From Eutypa lata (Eukaryota; Ascomycota; Sordariomycetes; Xylariales; Diatrypaceae): 64,000 bases of DNA. How positions within the stretch are numbered: position 1 is the stretch's first letter; each line of letters opens with the position of its first letter. A program made the position numbers and the translations under genes. The stretch spans positions 1,426,001 through 1,490,000 of the forward strand of contig JAKULF010000002.1 in NCBI GenBank assembly GCA_022661535.1. The letters run 5' to 3'. The notes beneath the pieces are model-generated. The model saw only the letters and a program-made list of their open reading frames with translations, did not search any database and was not told the DNA's origin. Shown piece by piece: positions 13,101 through 24,991 of the stretch.

Positions 13101-14339
13101 TACGTACGTGGCGGTATTGGAGATGAAAGGAAATCGGTATGGGGGAGGATTGTCTGGGTATGAAGGCAGGGTTTTACCATCTTGTATTCAAATGATGAAT
13201 GATTATGAAAGAACGTCATTATAGCATTTTGCATATTTCAGATACCATTGAAATTGGTTTACATTGTTTTGTATTATTGCAGCCGTATCTGTTTAAGCTT
13301 GCGATTGTCAAGTTTTCAATATAGTTATGGTAATCTGGCATTATATGACCCCTTTTAAATATGGAGAAATGTAGCTATCGTGTCATCCACTTTACCATGC
13401 CATCTAAAGAAGCAAAAATTAGAATTCTAAGACTAGTTCTAAAGGTATAACTCATTAATTAGAAGTGTCCGTATGAGTAAAAGTGGTAGTTGTAATCTTA
13501 AAGGGGATCGACAATGCTTCGCGTACGCGCTGCTGTTGCTGCTATTGTGCGTCAAGTATTATATCGTACGAGTTCCTAAGGGGTTAGTGACTAAACTACC
13601 GACAGTAGTAGAATGATCACTACATGCATTGTACTTTTGACCCTGGCAGTTTATCGTCCATCCTTGTGTTGTACGACTCACAACGGAAGAGGTAGTTGGA
13701 GTTTGAAGAGGGGACTGAGGGGAGAGGCGATGTTCGGATCTGACCCGAAGCGGGGCCTGCAGATTTTCAGGGTCACTAGCCTATAGCTTATCTTGCATAT
13801 TCCTACATGTAGACACTAAGCTGACAGCTACATCTATTTTCCGAATTTGGTTCAGATATTTTGGGAAATATTACAACATGACTTAAGTAGAAAATACCTG
13901 AGTTCCATACAAGGCAAGTCCTAGTTACTACAGACTTGCTTTTATACATGCGTATAAGACTGGTACTAGAGTAAAACGTGATTATATATTGCAAAGACTA
14001 TAAAACCAAGTAGCTTTGTCTTCAAGATTTCGCAACATTACATGTACCAATTCCAACAGCTAATTTTTCTGACATCACATCTCATAACTATGAAGGATGG
14101 AGCGCTGTGGTGGGCCAAGTTTTGATCACCTCTATTATGCCTATCAGCAAAGGGGAGGCAATGATCTCCAACGTAACCATGAACATAACTATGGGAAGGA
14201 TGTATGTACTTAGTGGTATAACCCCACCTGACAGTTCTATGGGGACACATTTATATAAATCACTGCACATAACACGACAACATAGTAGCATGTCACCCTT
14301 CCTAATTTTTCGTCACTGAGATTTAGTTACTGCTTTATT
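13101..14339. other. Intergenic, no gene seen
   Basis: Only short unsupported frames occur between the RNxxxH gene and the sulfatase relic. No repeat or RNA gene is recognisable. Confidence 0.5.
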
Positions 14340-16717
14340 ATGAGGGTTCCTGGAACGGGCTTGTCCATTCCAGCAACCCTGGTTGGGTTCAGCCTTTTGG
14401 CCGCCTCTCAAAAGCCTAACATTGTGTTTATAATGACAGACGACCAGGATCTGCATCTTGGATCATTGGACAGTCTTCCAATTGTGCAGAGAGAAATGAT
14501 GGGAAAAGGAACAACTTTCTCGAACCACTGGGCGACTACTGCACAATGCTGTCCCAGCAGAACCTCTCCCCTCCGTGGGCAGCAAGCCCACAATACTAAT
14601 ATTACCGATGTCAAAGAGCCTGGAGGGAATTACGACAAGTGGGTAGCAGCGGGCCTTGATGACAACTACCTACCTCACTGGTTAGGAGCAGCCGGCTGGC
14701 TACCATACTGAATACATCGGCAAGCTGATCAACAATTTTAACGTCGTCAAATACAACAAACCTGTGCCTAAGGCATGGACAAACATCGATATGCTTGTAG
14801 AACCCTATATGTACGATTATAATAACGCCGTCTTTTCTTGGAATGGAGAAAGACCGCGTGTTTACCATAAGTGGCACCAACTAGATGTCATTCGGATCAA
14901 AGCTCTTGATCGCCTGAAGAATCTCGCGTGCCAGGAAAAGCCATTCTTCTATGCCATTGCACCCACAGCACTCCGTAAGCTATTCAATACCCTTTAAGTT
15001 TAACTTCTCTTGTGGCGCGCTTCATCTACGTGAACTCCTCATTTTATGAACTCATGATTGCAACTCACCGTCAGAATAAGCCTCAGCAACCATATAACTG
15101 ACCCAACTGCGGTAGATAATACTCCAGGCATTGGTTTGCCCGAGCCCCTAGCAAGGCACGAGGAAACATTTCAAGACGTTGGAGCTCCCAAATCCAAGAA
15201 CTTCAATCCTGACGATAACTTCACGGACCAGAAGAGATACTAACTGCGAGATCTTCCACCACTAAGCACGAAGCAGCTGGATCACTTGGATATAAACTAC
15301 CGAAGGAAGCTGCAGACGTTGCAAGGAGTGGATGAGCTCGTTGAGGATATCCTCCAAGCCTTAGAAGCAGAATGTATTCTAGACAATACCTACGTCATCT
15401 ACACATCTGACAACGGGTATCAAATTGGCAATCATCGCATCCCCGCCGGCAAGTGTCTAGCCTACAGGGAATCAGCAAATTTGCCATTCATCGTCCGGGG
15501 TCCTAGGATCCCAGCCAACGCTGTATATAGGATACCAAGCACGTATATAGACTTGGCGCCGACGTTCTTGGACATTGCGGGTGTTGACCCGGAGGACTTC
15601 CCCGAGCAATTTGACGGACGCAGTCTCCTTGCGCAGTGGCATGACCCGTTGGGCACCAACACAGACAACGGAGACCTTGACACCTCTAGAAATGCGAAAG
15701 AGATCATTGATTTGGAATTCGTGAGTACCTTCTTCTTCTTCAGAGTCTCTAATCATATTCGCGGCAGTGCCTCAATCTCTAGTAGCTATTGCCTGGGTAA
15801 GGTGGCTAATTCCGACTACCCCGGACCCATTTTGACGGCCGGGCTAATCATAACACCCTTTAATGGTTCTTGAGGCTTCCCATAATTAGAAGGGGCAAAT
15901 CATCCGGTCAACTCCCGAATAGAAATAGACACATGCTTACCAACACCAATTTAATGGCCTTGCTGACTCGTTTTTATCTAGTGGGGTGACATGCCAATTG
16001 AGGATTATTACGAAAAGGCTGTTGAACTGAGCACATTCAAGTCCCTGCGCATAGCGGGCGAGGACTTTTCGTATTTCTATATTCGGTGGTGCAACAATGA
16101 GGAGGAGCTCTACGACACTATCGTAAGTAAATGCCAAGGGATTGTTAAATTTCGTAGCTAACATACATTAGGACGATCCGGACGAGCTCATCAACCTCAC
16201 GATCAATCCTGATGACGAGACCAGGAGACTCTTGTCGCGGCTCAATGCCCTGCTATTAGTTACGAAGTCGTGTGAAGGCCGTGCTTGCCAGGACCCACGG
16301 TCGCAACTGGATATAGACTTCCCCGAGTCGGACAGGGAGTCGTCAGCAGAGCCTGCCATTGATACGCTACGACGTGCTCTCGAACCTGGTTACGACAAGT
16401 ACTTTGATTCACTGCCAAAGGTCCATTTCGGCGAATGTCTCAAACTTCAGATGATCGAGAATGAGAGTCCGTTTTACCCCCCGGGTGCAGAGGATGGCCT
16501 TGGGTTTAAGTGGCGGAAACGGATGGACCACTTCGATACTCATAACCCGAATCGCGAAACAAAGATTCCCCGCAATGAGGAGCCCGCTGGAACTGAAGAA
16601 CAATGTCACGGCACTCTTGAACAAGTGATGGCTGATTCGAGAGAGCTGACCGATGCGGAACTAGGTCTTGAAGAGGAGAGAAGAGGGGAGGGTAGGGGAA
16701 GATCTTCTATGTTTTAG
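14340..16717 (+). pseudogene. Arylsulfatase, decayed
   Basis: Sulfatases hydrolyse sulfate esters using a Cys-derived formylglycine. A signal peptide (residues 1-22), the metal-binding Asp pair MTDDQD (D34, D35) and the CCPSR active-site motif (C70) are present. So is the long fungal-type C-terminus (LLVTKSC, then ECLKLQMIENESPFYPP). Lesions: GGCT is duplicated in tandem at 14694-14701 and shifts the frame just before TEYIGK. TAA at 15241-15243 replaces a residue between QKR-Y and LRDLP. The intron starting at GTAAGC 14975 leaves phase 1, while both candidate acceptors near 15070-15088 enter in phase 2. Two later introns are clean: 15721-15981 and 16123-16171 (GTAAGT, GCTAAC, AG). The motifs are intact, so decay looks recent. 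A sequencing error at one site could not explain all three problems. Confidence 0.82.
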
Positions 16718-16971
16718 CGATGGAGTATATCTAACAATATTATTCATCAGTTTGAGACTGAAAATATCTAGTCTCAGCCCGATAAGTTTCAATTTGAATA
16801 TGACCTTGATCGAGCGGCTGCATGTTTATTACGAGTCCACGCAAATACGATGTTGATGTACTGACCTCACAACTAATGCAAAAACTACATCATCAGTTCT
16901 CCTGTACCCCTCGGTTCGGATGATGTCCCATATTCAGTCTTGTTCTGTTTTGGTTTTGGAAACCTACCTAG

Positions 16972-17555
16972 CTAGACCTCCACCTCTTCGGGCTTGGGGC
17001 AATTGCAAGTCGGTATGCCCCAGATAAAGCACCCTACTATGCGGCTATCCTTTACGAGTATACCCGCCCCTCCTTCGTGTGTAAAGACGTATTTAAGACC
17101 CGGAATTCGATATGCCACGGCGCCAAGGATCTGAGAAGGAGGCTCAAGTAAAACCCGCCCTAATAAGGAAACGCCCATGGCAGCGCGAACAATCCACGTC
17201 AACGAGTGCCCTAGAGCGGCCTAGATGCATTGTGCCGCCGTGCGCTCCCATAGTATCAATCGGACTGATCGTTGACTGATTCAATGCCGTGCTCGTGCCA
17301 GGTCACGTATTTGGTGGACTTGAGAAGGCATTCGAGATGCCGATCATAAATATAGAGTGTTTTTGAAAGACTAGGAACGTGAAGCTGTTTTGTGTAGGTG
17401 CGGCTGCTGTCTTTGTTTCGGCTCTGAAGCATAAACGTCCGAGCTAGGGCGTCGTTAGGTCCGATTTCAAGCTGGCATTGGTAACAACGTAGTTGAGCCC
17501 CTTCTTCACCAAACCAAAGGTCTTGGAGCAAAGCTGCCGATGGTGGACCTTCCAC
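16972..17555 (-). CDS. Possible two-exon small hypothetical gene
   Basis: Two open stretches on the minus strand may belong together. The first (17555 downwards) encodes a Cys/His pattern, LRCYQCQLEI followed by RHLECLL, that resembles a small zinc-binding unit. The second, entered after a CATCTAG acceptor near 17225, encodes PPSQILGAVAYRIPGLKYVF and ends at 16972. A weak GTCAAC or GTGACC donor around 17260-17300 would join them. I do not recognise a family. The start codon and donor are uncertain, and this may be chance. Confidence 0.25.
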
Positions 17556-19057
17556 GCTGAAGATAGAAGTAACATTCGTCCCACATGTTAGTATTATAGT
17601 TAAAGCTGGAACTAGCTAAAGTGAGGTAGTAGCACGTCCAGTGAAGAGACTCTTAATGTATAGAATTGCACAACATCCTAAATGGCATCATCTATTCTAT
17701 CTATGGGATGGTATTATGCCCCGGTAGCAACGATTCGATTGAAACTTCGGGCGTACGGGGTATTAGAAAAGGAGAAAACGCCACTTGATTGCACTCAATA
17801 CTACTAGTCGTGATAACGAAGCCTTGCATGCCTATTCCGAATGTTTCCCTATTTCCAGACACACTGATTGCATCGTATCAATCGGTTCTTCAATGGATAT
17901 TATACCCCATGTTTAAGATAGAAGCAAGTTGCTGCTAAAACAATTGGTCCCTTCCATTTTGAGTGACTACTTACCACTGATTAGGTTTTTGGGGGGCTTA
18001 CACACTAATTGCTTTTGTGACATGTCTCGCCAGCTACTGTCATCTACTATCACTTAAAACTATAACCTAGTCAAGTCTGCCCCCTAATCAAGTTCACTTC
18101 ACTTTAGGACCTAGCACTCACTCCTTAGCTGCTACTACCATATAACTACCGTAACACACAATAGAGCAAAACAATATATCTGTAAATGGTTGTCGTATCA
18201 CGTAGTTACAGATATAACCTAATGGGTTATATAACAACAAGGTTTAATTATAATGCCTATAACTTAATAAGAAGATTATATACATATCACATATAACTCT
18301 TGTCAAGGCAAGGAGATATTGTTATCAAACGGTAATAGTGATACGATGGTCCCCTTTGAAAGTCCATTGTAGTTATATAATTAGATAGGTGCTCTACCGC
18401 TGAGAAATACAAGAGAGTTGTCAAAGTATGAACAGTTTATTGCTAATTTATTCCATATGAATTACGCTTACTGTATGTCACATATCATATGCTGAAAGCT
18501 TCATTCCCAAAGGAGGCGCAAATTAATAAATTGGCAAGAAAGTGACTAGACGTAACGCGGAGCTTCTTAGTAATATATGGCTACGACTGTCGTTCATACA
18601 CACTAGCTAACGAATGACTTCGGTTAATTCAACTGTCAATTAGTCCTTCCGAGCATCAGATCAACTAGCACACATGCAATAAGGGATAAGTTGAGGGGCC
18701 AAAAGAGTGTATTCAAGTTGGATGGTGTAGCCGTTTGCCTGCCAAGCCACCGCCCCTGTCATATAAACACCAGCACCATGTTGTGAATCAGTATCCTTAT
18801 TATGCAACGCAGTTCCTAAAATGCACCGATATAAGGGATAACCAAAGAAGGACATATGAAAACAAGAGAGATTTAATAGATGTATCCTATTCCTAGGCCG
18901 TCCGCGGTGAGTTGAATGATATCTTTAACGAATGTCCAATCTCTCAGTCCTAGTACCCAAGAAAAAAATTCTAGCCCATCGTTGTTGTCCTCGCAATAAA
19001 CTCCCGAGATAGTTAATCCGCCCATCGCCCATCTGAGTAACCGGCACATGTGAATAA
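17556..19057. other. Intergenic, no gene seen
   Basis: A 1.5 kb A+T-leaning stretch with only short frames. A tRNA-like A-box at about 18390 was examined and rejected. Confidence 0.45.
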
Positions 19058-19467
19058 TCACGGCCGGGTCTCGTGTTCTCTCTCAGGGTCACTGTCGGGT
19101 GCGACGCTGGCTTCTTCAATGGAATCATCTCCATGTCCGCGGTTGGGTTGGGCGCCATCACTGAGTCATACAGAGTTAGCTGTTATTTAATTTCTTGCCC
19201 AACTTCTCATCAACTATTACTTAGATGTGTCTCGTTGTGATTTAATAGTTCAGAGTTGGAACGTAGGAAGGGAAACCGTGTTTTATTACAGAGAGAAGTG
19301 TGACTGGTAATAGGAAGGAGCATATAGGTTTCTTACCGGTTATCATTATTGTCTTGAGCCCCGCTTACTCCATCGTGATCTCCACCACTCTGGTCTTCAT
19401 CACGTTGGCCTTCAACGTTGTCTTCACCCTTGCGTTTGCTGAAGCAGCAGAGGCAGCTACCAGTCAT
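19058..19467 (-). CDS. Small acidic protein with Cys-rich N-terminus, 77 aa
   Basis: Exon 1 is 19467-19337 and exon 2 is 19160-19058, joined by a 176-bp intron with GTAAGA, an AGCTAACTC branch and ACTCAG. The phases agree. The start MTGSCLCCFSKRKGEDN has a CLCC cluster followed by basic residues, a pattern found in palmitoylated, membrane-tethered proteins. The rest is strongly acidic, hydrophilic and rich in Asp, Glu, Gly and Asn, so probably disordered. I know no family. Coding status rests on a good splice pair and a coherent composition only. An alternative reading would extend into exon sequence below 19058 in another frame. Confidence 0.42.
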
Positions 19468-21055
19468 TCTGGATTGTAGTTTCGTGTCGTTTTGTGTGTG
19501 TATGGGTGTGTGAAGTATGTGGATTTCTCCGAACTAGTAATGATACTCTCGTAGCTTTCGTAGTATGGTTGAGGATGCTGAGGGTAAAGATGAACCTGAG
19601 TGGGAGACCTATCGCGATTTTATACAAGCCAAAGGCTATCTGATCGCTTGACAATTCTAGTGATTTACGTAGCACGTGAATCACCTCAACACATTTCTTT
19701 GTTTTTGATAGTGTTCGCTTACATGCGAGGCAATAGGCCGACTTTCGCTTAAATAATCTAACAAGCGATAACTACACCGTTCATCATTCCAATGGCTACA
19801 AACGTATTGCAAAATTCCTAGTCAATTCAATTATCATTACATACAAGAAATACATCGGTAATGGCTACCATTCTTTGTGTTGGGAGTACTCCGTAGGCCG
19901 ACATTCCTTACCTTCACGATACGCTATCACGAAATTCCCGAGGAACGCCCAATGTAACTCTGGATGGAAGAGTTATACAGTAATAACATCTACGTCAGCT
20001 ACACTTCTACTCGGGTCAAGCGTGATATCGATGTCCCTAGACTTTCTTTCTATTTTAGTTTTTTTTTTATCTTCTTTTGGGTCCCCTGCACGGTTACCTG
20101 CAAGAAACATAACGAACATTTTAATGATTGTTATAACACTTTTCCCAAGTTTCACTGAATGCTTGAATCAAGCTTTTTAATTTTTTATCGACGCTAAGAG
20201 CGAACTACAGGGTCTGTGATATTTGCCTCTTCTAGTGGCTTCGCCTAAAACCAGCATTTGATCTCATTCTCCTTGGCGTCCATTCTAGTAACGATAAATT
20301 TGGCCACCTCATCGACTCATTCCCTATGTATTGAACAAACATCCTAAATTCCTCGTACCTGGGGAGAAAGAAGCTGCGTAACACTGGGAACACCAACCGG
20401 AGTTGGACGTCTGTAACCTGGAGCGGTCCTAAAACATTAAATTTTTAGTTAGTTAAAGTTGTGGTAGGAATCCCCCAATCTGATGAAGATGGCTGATCTC
20501 CCCGTTAGTTAAGTGCATACTTCAGGTGCTAGATTATATCTATATTGGTGGCATCTTTCACCGGAACGTAAAAAAAGTTGAAGGAATGAGTGCTACGCTA
20601 TTTAGACTATCCGGCATATGTTTAAGGCAAGCATATAGTCATTGCACACGAGTATCCTCGACGTACTACGCCCCTATTTTACCAAAAGAATGTGATTGGA
20701 AGGACTACTTACAAAGATTATGTACACCAAAACCAGGCACACAACTTCCACCGCTGTTTCGACTTCGAGAAGCCCTATCTTTCAATCGAGAGGATCATGC
20801 CGCCGCAGGTTAGATGTTTGGGAGGCAATATCACGGTGAAAGTTTTGATGTTTGACTCCACCAAAAAACTCAAGTCGTTCATCAGTACCCAGTCTCACAT
20901 TTTGGCATCCAAGTGCTAGGAATACCACAAAAGCACCACAGGATCTGAGCTATCTACTGCATACGCATCTAGCTTAGCTTAGAATAGCCTGTTTAAAATT
21001 TACAACACCTTACACCTCCTCCCCCTTTACTTCCCCAGAAGCGCTGCCGACTTAC
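19468..21055. other. Intergenic, one weak coding fragment
   Basis: No supported gene. At 20692-20811 (+) a frame reads TTYKDYVHQNQAHNFHRCFDF and stops soon after. It has protein-like composition but no start and no recognisable family, so it may be a gene relic. Confidence 0.35.
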
Positions 21056-22084
21056 CTAAGTCATAACAACGGGCAATATACTCCCATCCTCAGCAAACTC
21101 GAACCGATCAACAGCAAGAACCCTATGATCAGCCACCGTATCGCCAATAATGCGTCTATGGTACACGATCCAGTACGCACCCTCGTCATCCTGCACGATG
21201 GAATGGTGACCGGGCCCATCTGCCACGACGTCATCCTTCTGTAGTATGAGCCCGCGCCGCTCGAACGGCCCCGTGACCGCATCCGCCACGGCGTACGCGA
21301 CTCGGTAGTCAGGGCCGCCGTATCCGCCCTCCGACCACATGAAGTAGTACTTCCCCTCGTGCTTCAACATATACGGACCCTCGCCATATCCCTCATTAGG
21401 CGTGATATCCCTCGGTTCCGCATCCGCACCACCATCCCCATCATCCCACACACCCAACGTAACCATATCATCCTCCAACGGGGCAATATTAGCCCCACTC
21501 CCACCCCAAATCAAGTACGTAATCCCATCATCATCGGTAAAAACCATCTGATCCATCGGATTAGCCCCATTAACCTGACTCCCGACAATAGGTCCATCAA
21601 CGAGATCGACGAACGGACCGCCGGGACTCTCCGCGACCGCAACGCCGATGCCGCTCTGCGCCTCGGCCGCCTCGACCGGGTTGTTCGCCGTGTAGTACAT
21701 GTAGTAGCGCCCAGCGCGCTCGACGACGCACGGCGCCCAGAACGAGTGTTCCGCCCACTGCGATCCGGCGGTCGATGTGAAGACGCCCGGGTGGGCTTCC
21801 CATTCTTGCGTCGACAGGTCGGTCGCGCTGAAGGCGTCGAAGGAGCCTTGGTCGCTGAATGCTACCGACACCGTCGCGTAGATCCAGTATGTCGATCCGA
21901 ATTTGACGACGTCTGGGTCGGCGTACCAGCCGTCTGAGATGGGGTTTGTTCCGTTGGCCGCGGTGGTGGTGATGGTGGATTCCCGGGGAATGACGGGGGA
22001 AGGAGAGGGAAGGCTAGATGTTGAAGTTATGAGGGTGGGAAGTAGGAATGCGGCCTGCAAGAGGCGTGTAGTTGTTCCCCTCAT
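21056..22084 (-). CDS. Secreted glycoside hydrolase family 43 enzyme, 342 aa
   Basis: GH43 enzymes are inverting five-bladed beta-propeller arabinanases, arabinofuranosidases or xylosidases acting on plant cell-wall polysaccharide. The single exon starts at ATG 22084. Residues 1-24 form a signal peptide. GWYADPD (D56) holds the catalytic base. FWAPCVVERAGRYYMYYTA and MDQMVFTDDDG, with the pKa-modulating Asp region, follow. YGEGPYMLKHEGKYYFMWSEG supplies the catalytic Glu. A late His-containing stretch, GPGHHSIVQDDEGAYWIVYH, is typical of subfamilies with arabinan or xylan activity. Length fits a single catalytic domain without a binding module. The central coding part is very GC-rich. Exact substrate cannot be decided from sequence alone. 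Confidence 0.9.
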   Translation of the reverse strand: MRGTTTRLLQAAFLLPTLITSTSSLPSPSPVIPRESTITTTAANGTNPISDGWYADPDVVKFGSTYWIYATVSVAFSDQGSFDAFSATDLSTQEWEAHPGVFTSTAGSQWAEHSFWAPCVVERAGRYYMYYTANNPVEAAEAQSGIGVAVAESPGGPFVDLVDGPIVGSQVNGANPMDQMVFTDDDGITYLIWGGSGANIAPLEDDMVTLGVWDDGDGGADAEPRDITPNEGYGEGPYMLKHEGKYYFMWSEGGYGGPDYRVAYAVADAVTGPFERRGLILQKDDVVADGPGHHSIVQDDEGAYWIVYHRRIIGDTVADHRVLAVDRFEFAEDGSILPVVMT

Positions 22085-23616
22085 GGTCTGCTGCTGTGGC
22101 AGTAACCGACGGTACTGGAGAGTTCAGTACGTTGGTTGCACTGTTGTTGTTTACCTGGGAGTTCAGTCAAGGACTTGAGATATAAAACACCTCATCTGTT
22201 CGTTGGCGGTTATGATTTATAAATCCGCCCGTCTCCCCGGCCTCCCAACCAGTCAGACAATAGATGCACGTGGTAGTGTTTAACTTGGCGTTAAGTTGTA
22301 AACCCTGATCTATATAGATAGCTAGGGGTGGGAGCCCAGCAAAAGAAAAGAAAAGAACTGGAGTCACGATGCGATTTCTAGAGTCAACCGTCTAATATAC
22401 GTAGCTAGATCATACGGGTAACAGATTAAACGAGGCAGATCAGAAGGCATAATAGAATTTATATACCCGTCTGGTCTGTCATGCACTCCGAACATTTCGA
22501 ACATAACACCCACCTGTAATCCCCCCATCGCCCGTCCAGAGCAGGATAAAATGGCTGGGGGCTGCGGGGAACAAAGTCATCCACTCACCCACTCACTCAC
22601 TGTCTTTCATTGACTGCCTACCTACCTAGGACAGGCAGGCGGCTTTACCTAGCTAATTAGCTACGTCGATATAATGTAGTATTACGTCTCTCCAAGAAAA
22701 CCAAGGGATCAACTGCAATGAAATACGCAATAGCAACAGGGACGAAAAGACGTTGGTTGGTTCTGGGGAAAAGTCGCCCGTCCCGAATAGGCAACTCACG
22801 AATATGCGCGAGAATGCATACTTAAGTGCCCAGCAGTCCCGAAGTCACATGGGAGCGAACCCCACACAACACCTACCGCACAGTACCGTGCCGTGCCGTA
22901 CGAGCGCTGAAATTATGCGGGGATGCCTGCCAAGATCATGTTCTTGGGGTAAGTAATGTAATAGCGAGAGGTTGTATTTATGCGTCTTCAGGAACGTAAG
23001 GTCAGGAGATCTACGTAGGTAACTGTGTATATACTAGGATGTCGAAGAGTGTATATGTCATCGGGGAAAAAGCGAGGGGGTTGGAGAGGTGTAACTATAT
23101 GTAGGTAGTCTGATTGAGATTCCCTGTTTTCTTTTCACATGCTCGTAAAACACACCTATCGTAAGGCCTGCTGGGGTCACCTATTTTGATCCAAGGGAAT
23201 TCCGCGCGGTCAACCTTGTCGTATCGAATATGTAACACCGAGAATGAAGAAAAGTCACGAAGATGAAAAGTGTGAAATGAGCTTGTTGCAAAAAGCAATG
23301 CTACCATACATACATACATATCTACTTGACTTGACTGCCTTTTTCGCCCTGACCGGACTAGACCAGACCAGACCAGACCAGACCAGACCAGACCAGACCC
23401 CTAAAACGCCGCTCATGCATTTTGTGCCACCGATGCAAAAAACCCAAGGGTTGTTTTGGATTCCTTAAACTCACCGCCGACTCGTAGGTTTCATCATGAG
23501 AGAAACAATTACCTAATCACCACCGCCGCCGTCGTTGCCCGTCCTCCCTTCGAGGGTCGTTGGTGTTGGGTGGACGACGCACTCCCGCTACCCGTCGTTT
23601 TCGCTGTAGATAAATC
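22085..23616. other. Intergenic with simple repeats
   Basis: Separates two minus-strand genes. It contains short CACTC and CTAC runs at 22580-22630 and the GACCA array described separately. No coding frame is convincing. Confidence 0.5.
23351..23400. repeat. GACCA pentanucleotide array
   Basis: Seven perfect GACCA units span 23361-23395, flanked by degenerate units GACCG and GACTA on the left and GACCC on the right. It lies about 220 bp beyond the eIF3e stop codon. Likely a slippage microsatellite. Confidence 0.95.
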
Positions 23617-24991
23617 CTATCTAGCTACAGCGGCGCTGAGAACCTGAGTCCGGAAGAAGCCACCCTTGGTGCGCTCGATGACCTGCTGGTAGACGGAGCT
23701 AGGCGGGTGGTTCATGACGACGGTGCCCTCCTTGTAGTCGATCTTGGCGTCGACGCGCGTGTCGCGGATCAAGTTGACGATCCACTTCTCGCCGTCGTCC
23801 TGGTTCAGGCCCAGCCGCGCGCTCAAGTCCTTAATGTCGATGCGCGCGTGGATCTTGCAGTAGCTCTCGGAGATGAGGTGGCGAGCCGCGTCGACGAAGA
23901 GGTCGGCGGCCGAGAAGAGGAAGAAGTCCGACCGCAGGATCTCCTCGGCGAGAGAGAGCTGGCGCTGTGCCTCCTCGAAGTCGAAGTCGATGTAGAGAGC
24001 GCGGATGAAATCCGTCACGGGGTCCGAGTACTCGTACGCCTCCTGCTTCACGATGCGGATAATGTCCTTCAACTGCTTCTGGTATTGGCCCGAGTTTCGC
24101 GCACGACCGCGGCCGGTGATAACGCAGGCGGTGAGGTAGCGCAGGATCCAGGGACAGTTGGTCTGGATCGTGTTGATGTAGGCCGGGCTGAAGAAGAGGT
24201 CGAGTAGACCGTCGCGGGTAGAATCGTCGTTGAAAAGAGGGAACAAGGCCCAGTGGATGAGCCAGGTTCGGTTCGTAAGTTGCGCTAAGGGGTTGTTGAA
24301 TAGCTTCGTGTCAATCATCTCCTTAACCTTCTGGAGTTCCTCGACACTCTCAGCCCAATTGGTACTCAGGATCTCAGAAGCGAATTTACCCCAGGTGGCG
24401 GCGGCGACCTTCTCGTTGTCGGTGGAGAGGACGCGGAATTGGTAAAGTAGGTCGGCGGCACCGGCGTAGTCGCCACAGCTGTACTTGAAGTTACCGAAGT
24501 CGTAGAGAGCGTTAACCATATCGATAGTAACCTATGATAGCAGTTTAGTAAATATGTTCCATGTCTAGGAATAACATTGATAATGAAATTGATAGTAAAT
24601 GACGTACCTCATGATCCTTCTTTAGAAATTCCAAGTTGGCAACCTTATCACTTCTCAAGTTACCAACGACATCTTCGCTTCCAAGAAGATCGGTAAGCTT
24701 GCTGGTGTTCTTCTCAAACTGCTCTATGCGGTTGATGACCTTTTGTCTCTTCTCGTTGAACTCGGCGGGGGCTTCCTCGAGACCTTCTAGCTCTGCCTTC
24801 AGGTTGCCGATGAAATCTGTCATGTTGGTGGTCTTGAGAAGCTCGTACTTGGCCTGGGTGACGGCCCGCACCTCATCGTCGGAGGCATCTTCGGGAAGCT
24901 GACCAGTCTGGAAGTCGAGGAGGGGGAAGATCAGGTGACGATCAAGCTGCTTTACCAGGACAGGCAGAAGATCATATTTGTTGGTTGCCAT
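23617..24991 (-). CDS. eIF3e: Translation initiation factor eIF3 subunit E (Int6), 432 aa
   Basis: eIF3e is a PCI-domain subunit of the eIF3 complex that binds the 40S ribosome. Exon 1 is 24991-24608 and exon 2 is 24531-23617, with a 76-bp intron (GTACGT donor, CATAG acceptor, phase 0). The N-terminus [22 protein letters not shown] and the hallmark [20 protein letters not shown] are characteristic. The C-terminal half carries the PCI region, ending near [20 protein letters not shown], which is the winged-helix part. Length is normal for fungi. It is divergent from the mL49 gene. The second exon has an ATG at 24519 that could falsely be taken as a start. Confidence 0.95.

Noticed and set aside
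18360..18430. tRNA-like A-box (CTCAGCGGTAGAGCACC on the minus strand)
   Set aside because: No acceptor stem, anticodon arm or GGTTCGA-type T-arm at the right spacing.
20526..20919. Two overlapping plus-strand frames of 75-95 codons
   Set aside because: No ATG start of good context, no splice partner and no recognisable domain. Kept only as a possible relic.
21359..21937. 192-codon plus-strand frame opposite the GH43 gene
   Set aside because: Antisense shadow in very GC-rich coding sequence. Arg/Ile-rich with no homology.
23707..24207. 166-codon plus-strand frame opposite eIF3e
   Set aside because: Antisense shadow. Composition reflects codon bias of eIF3e.
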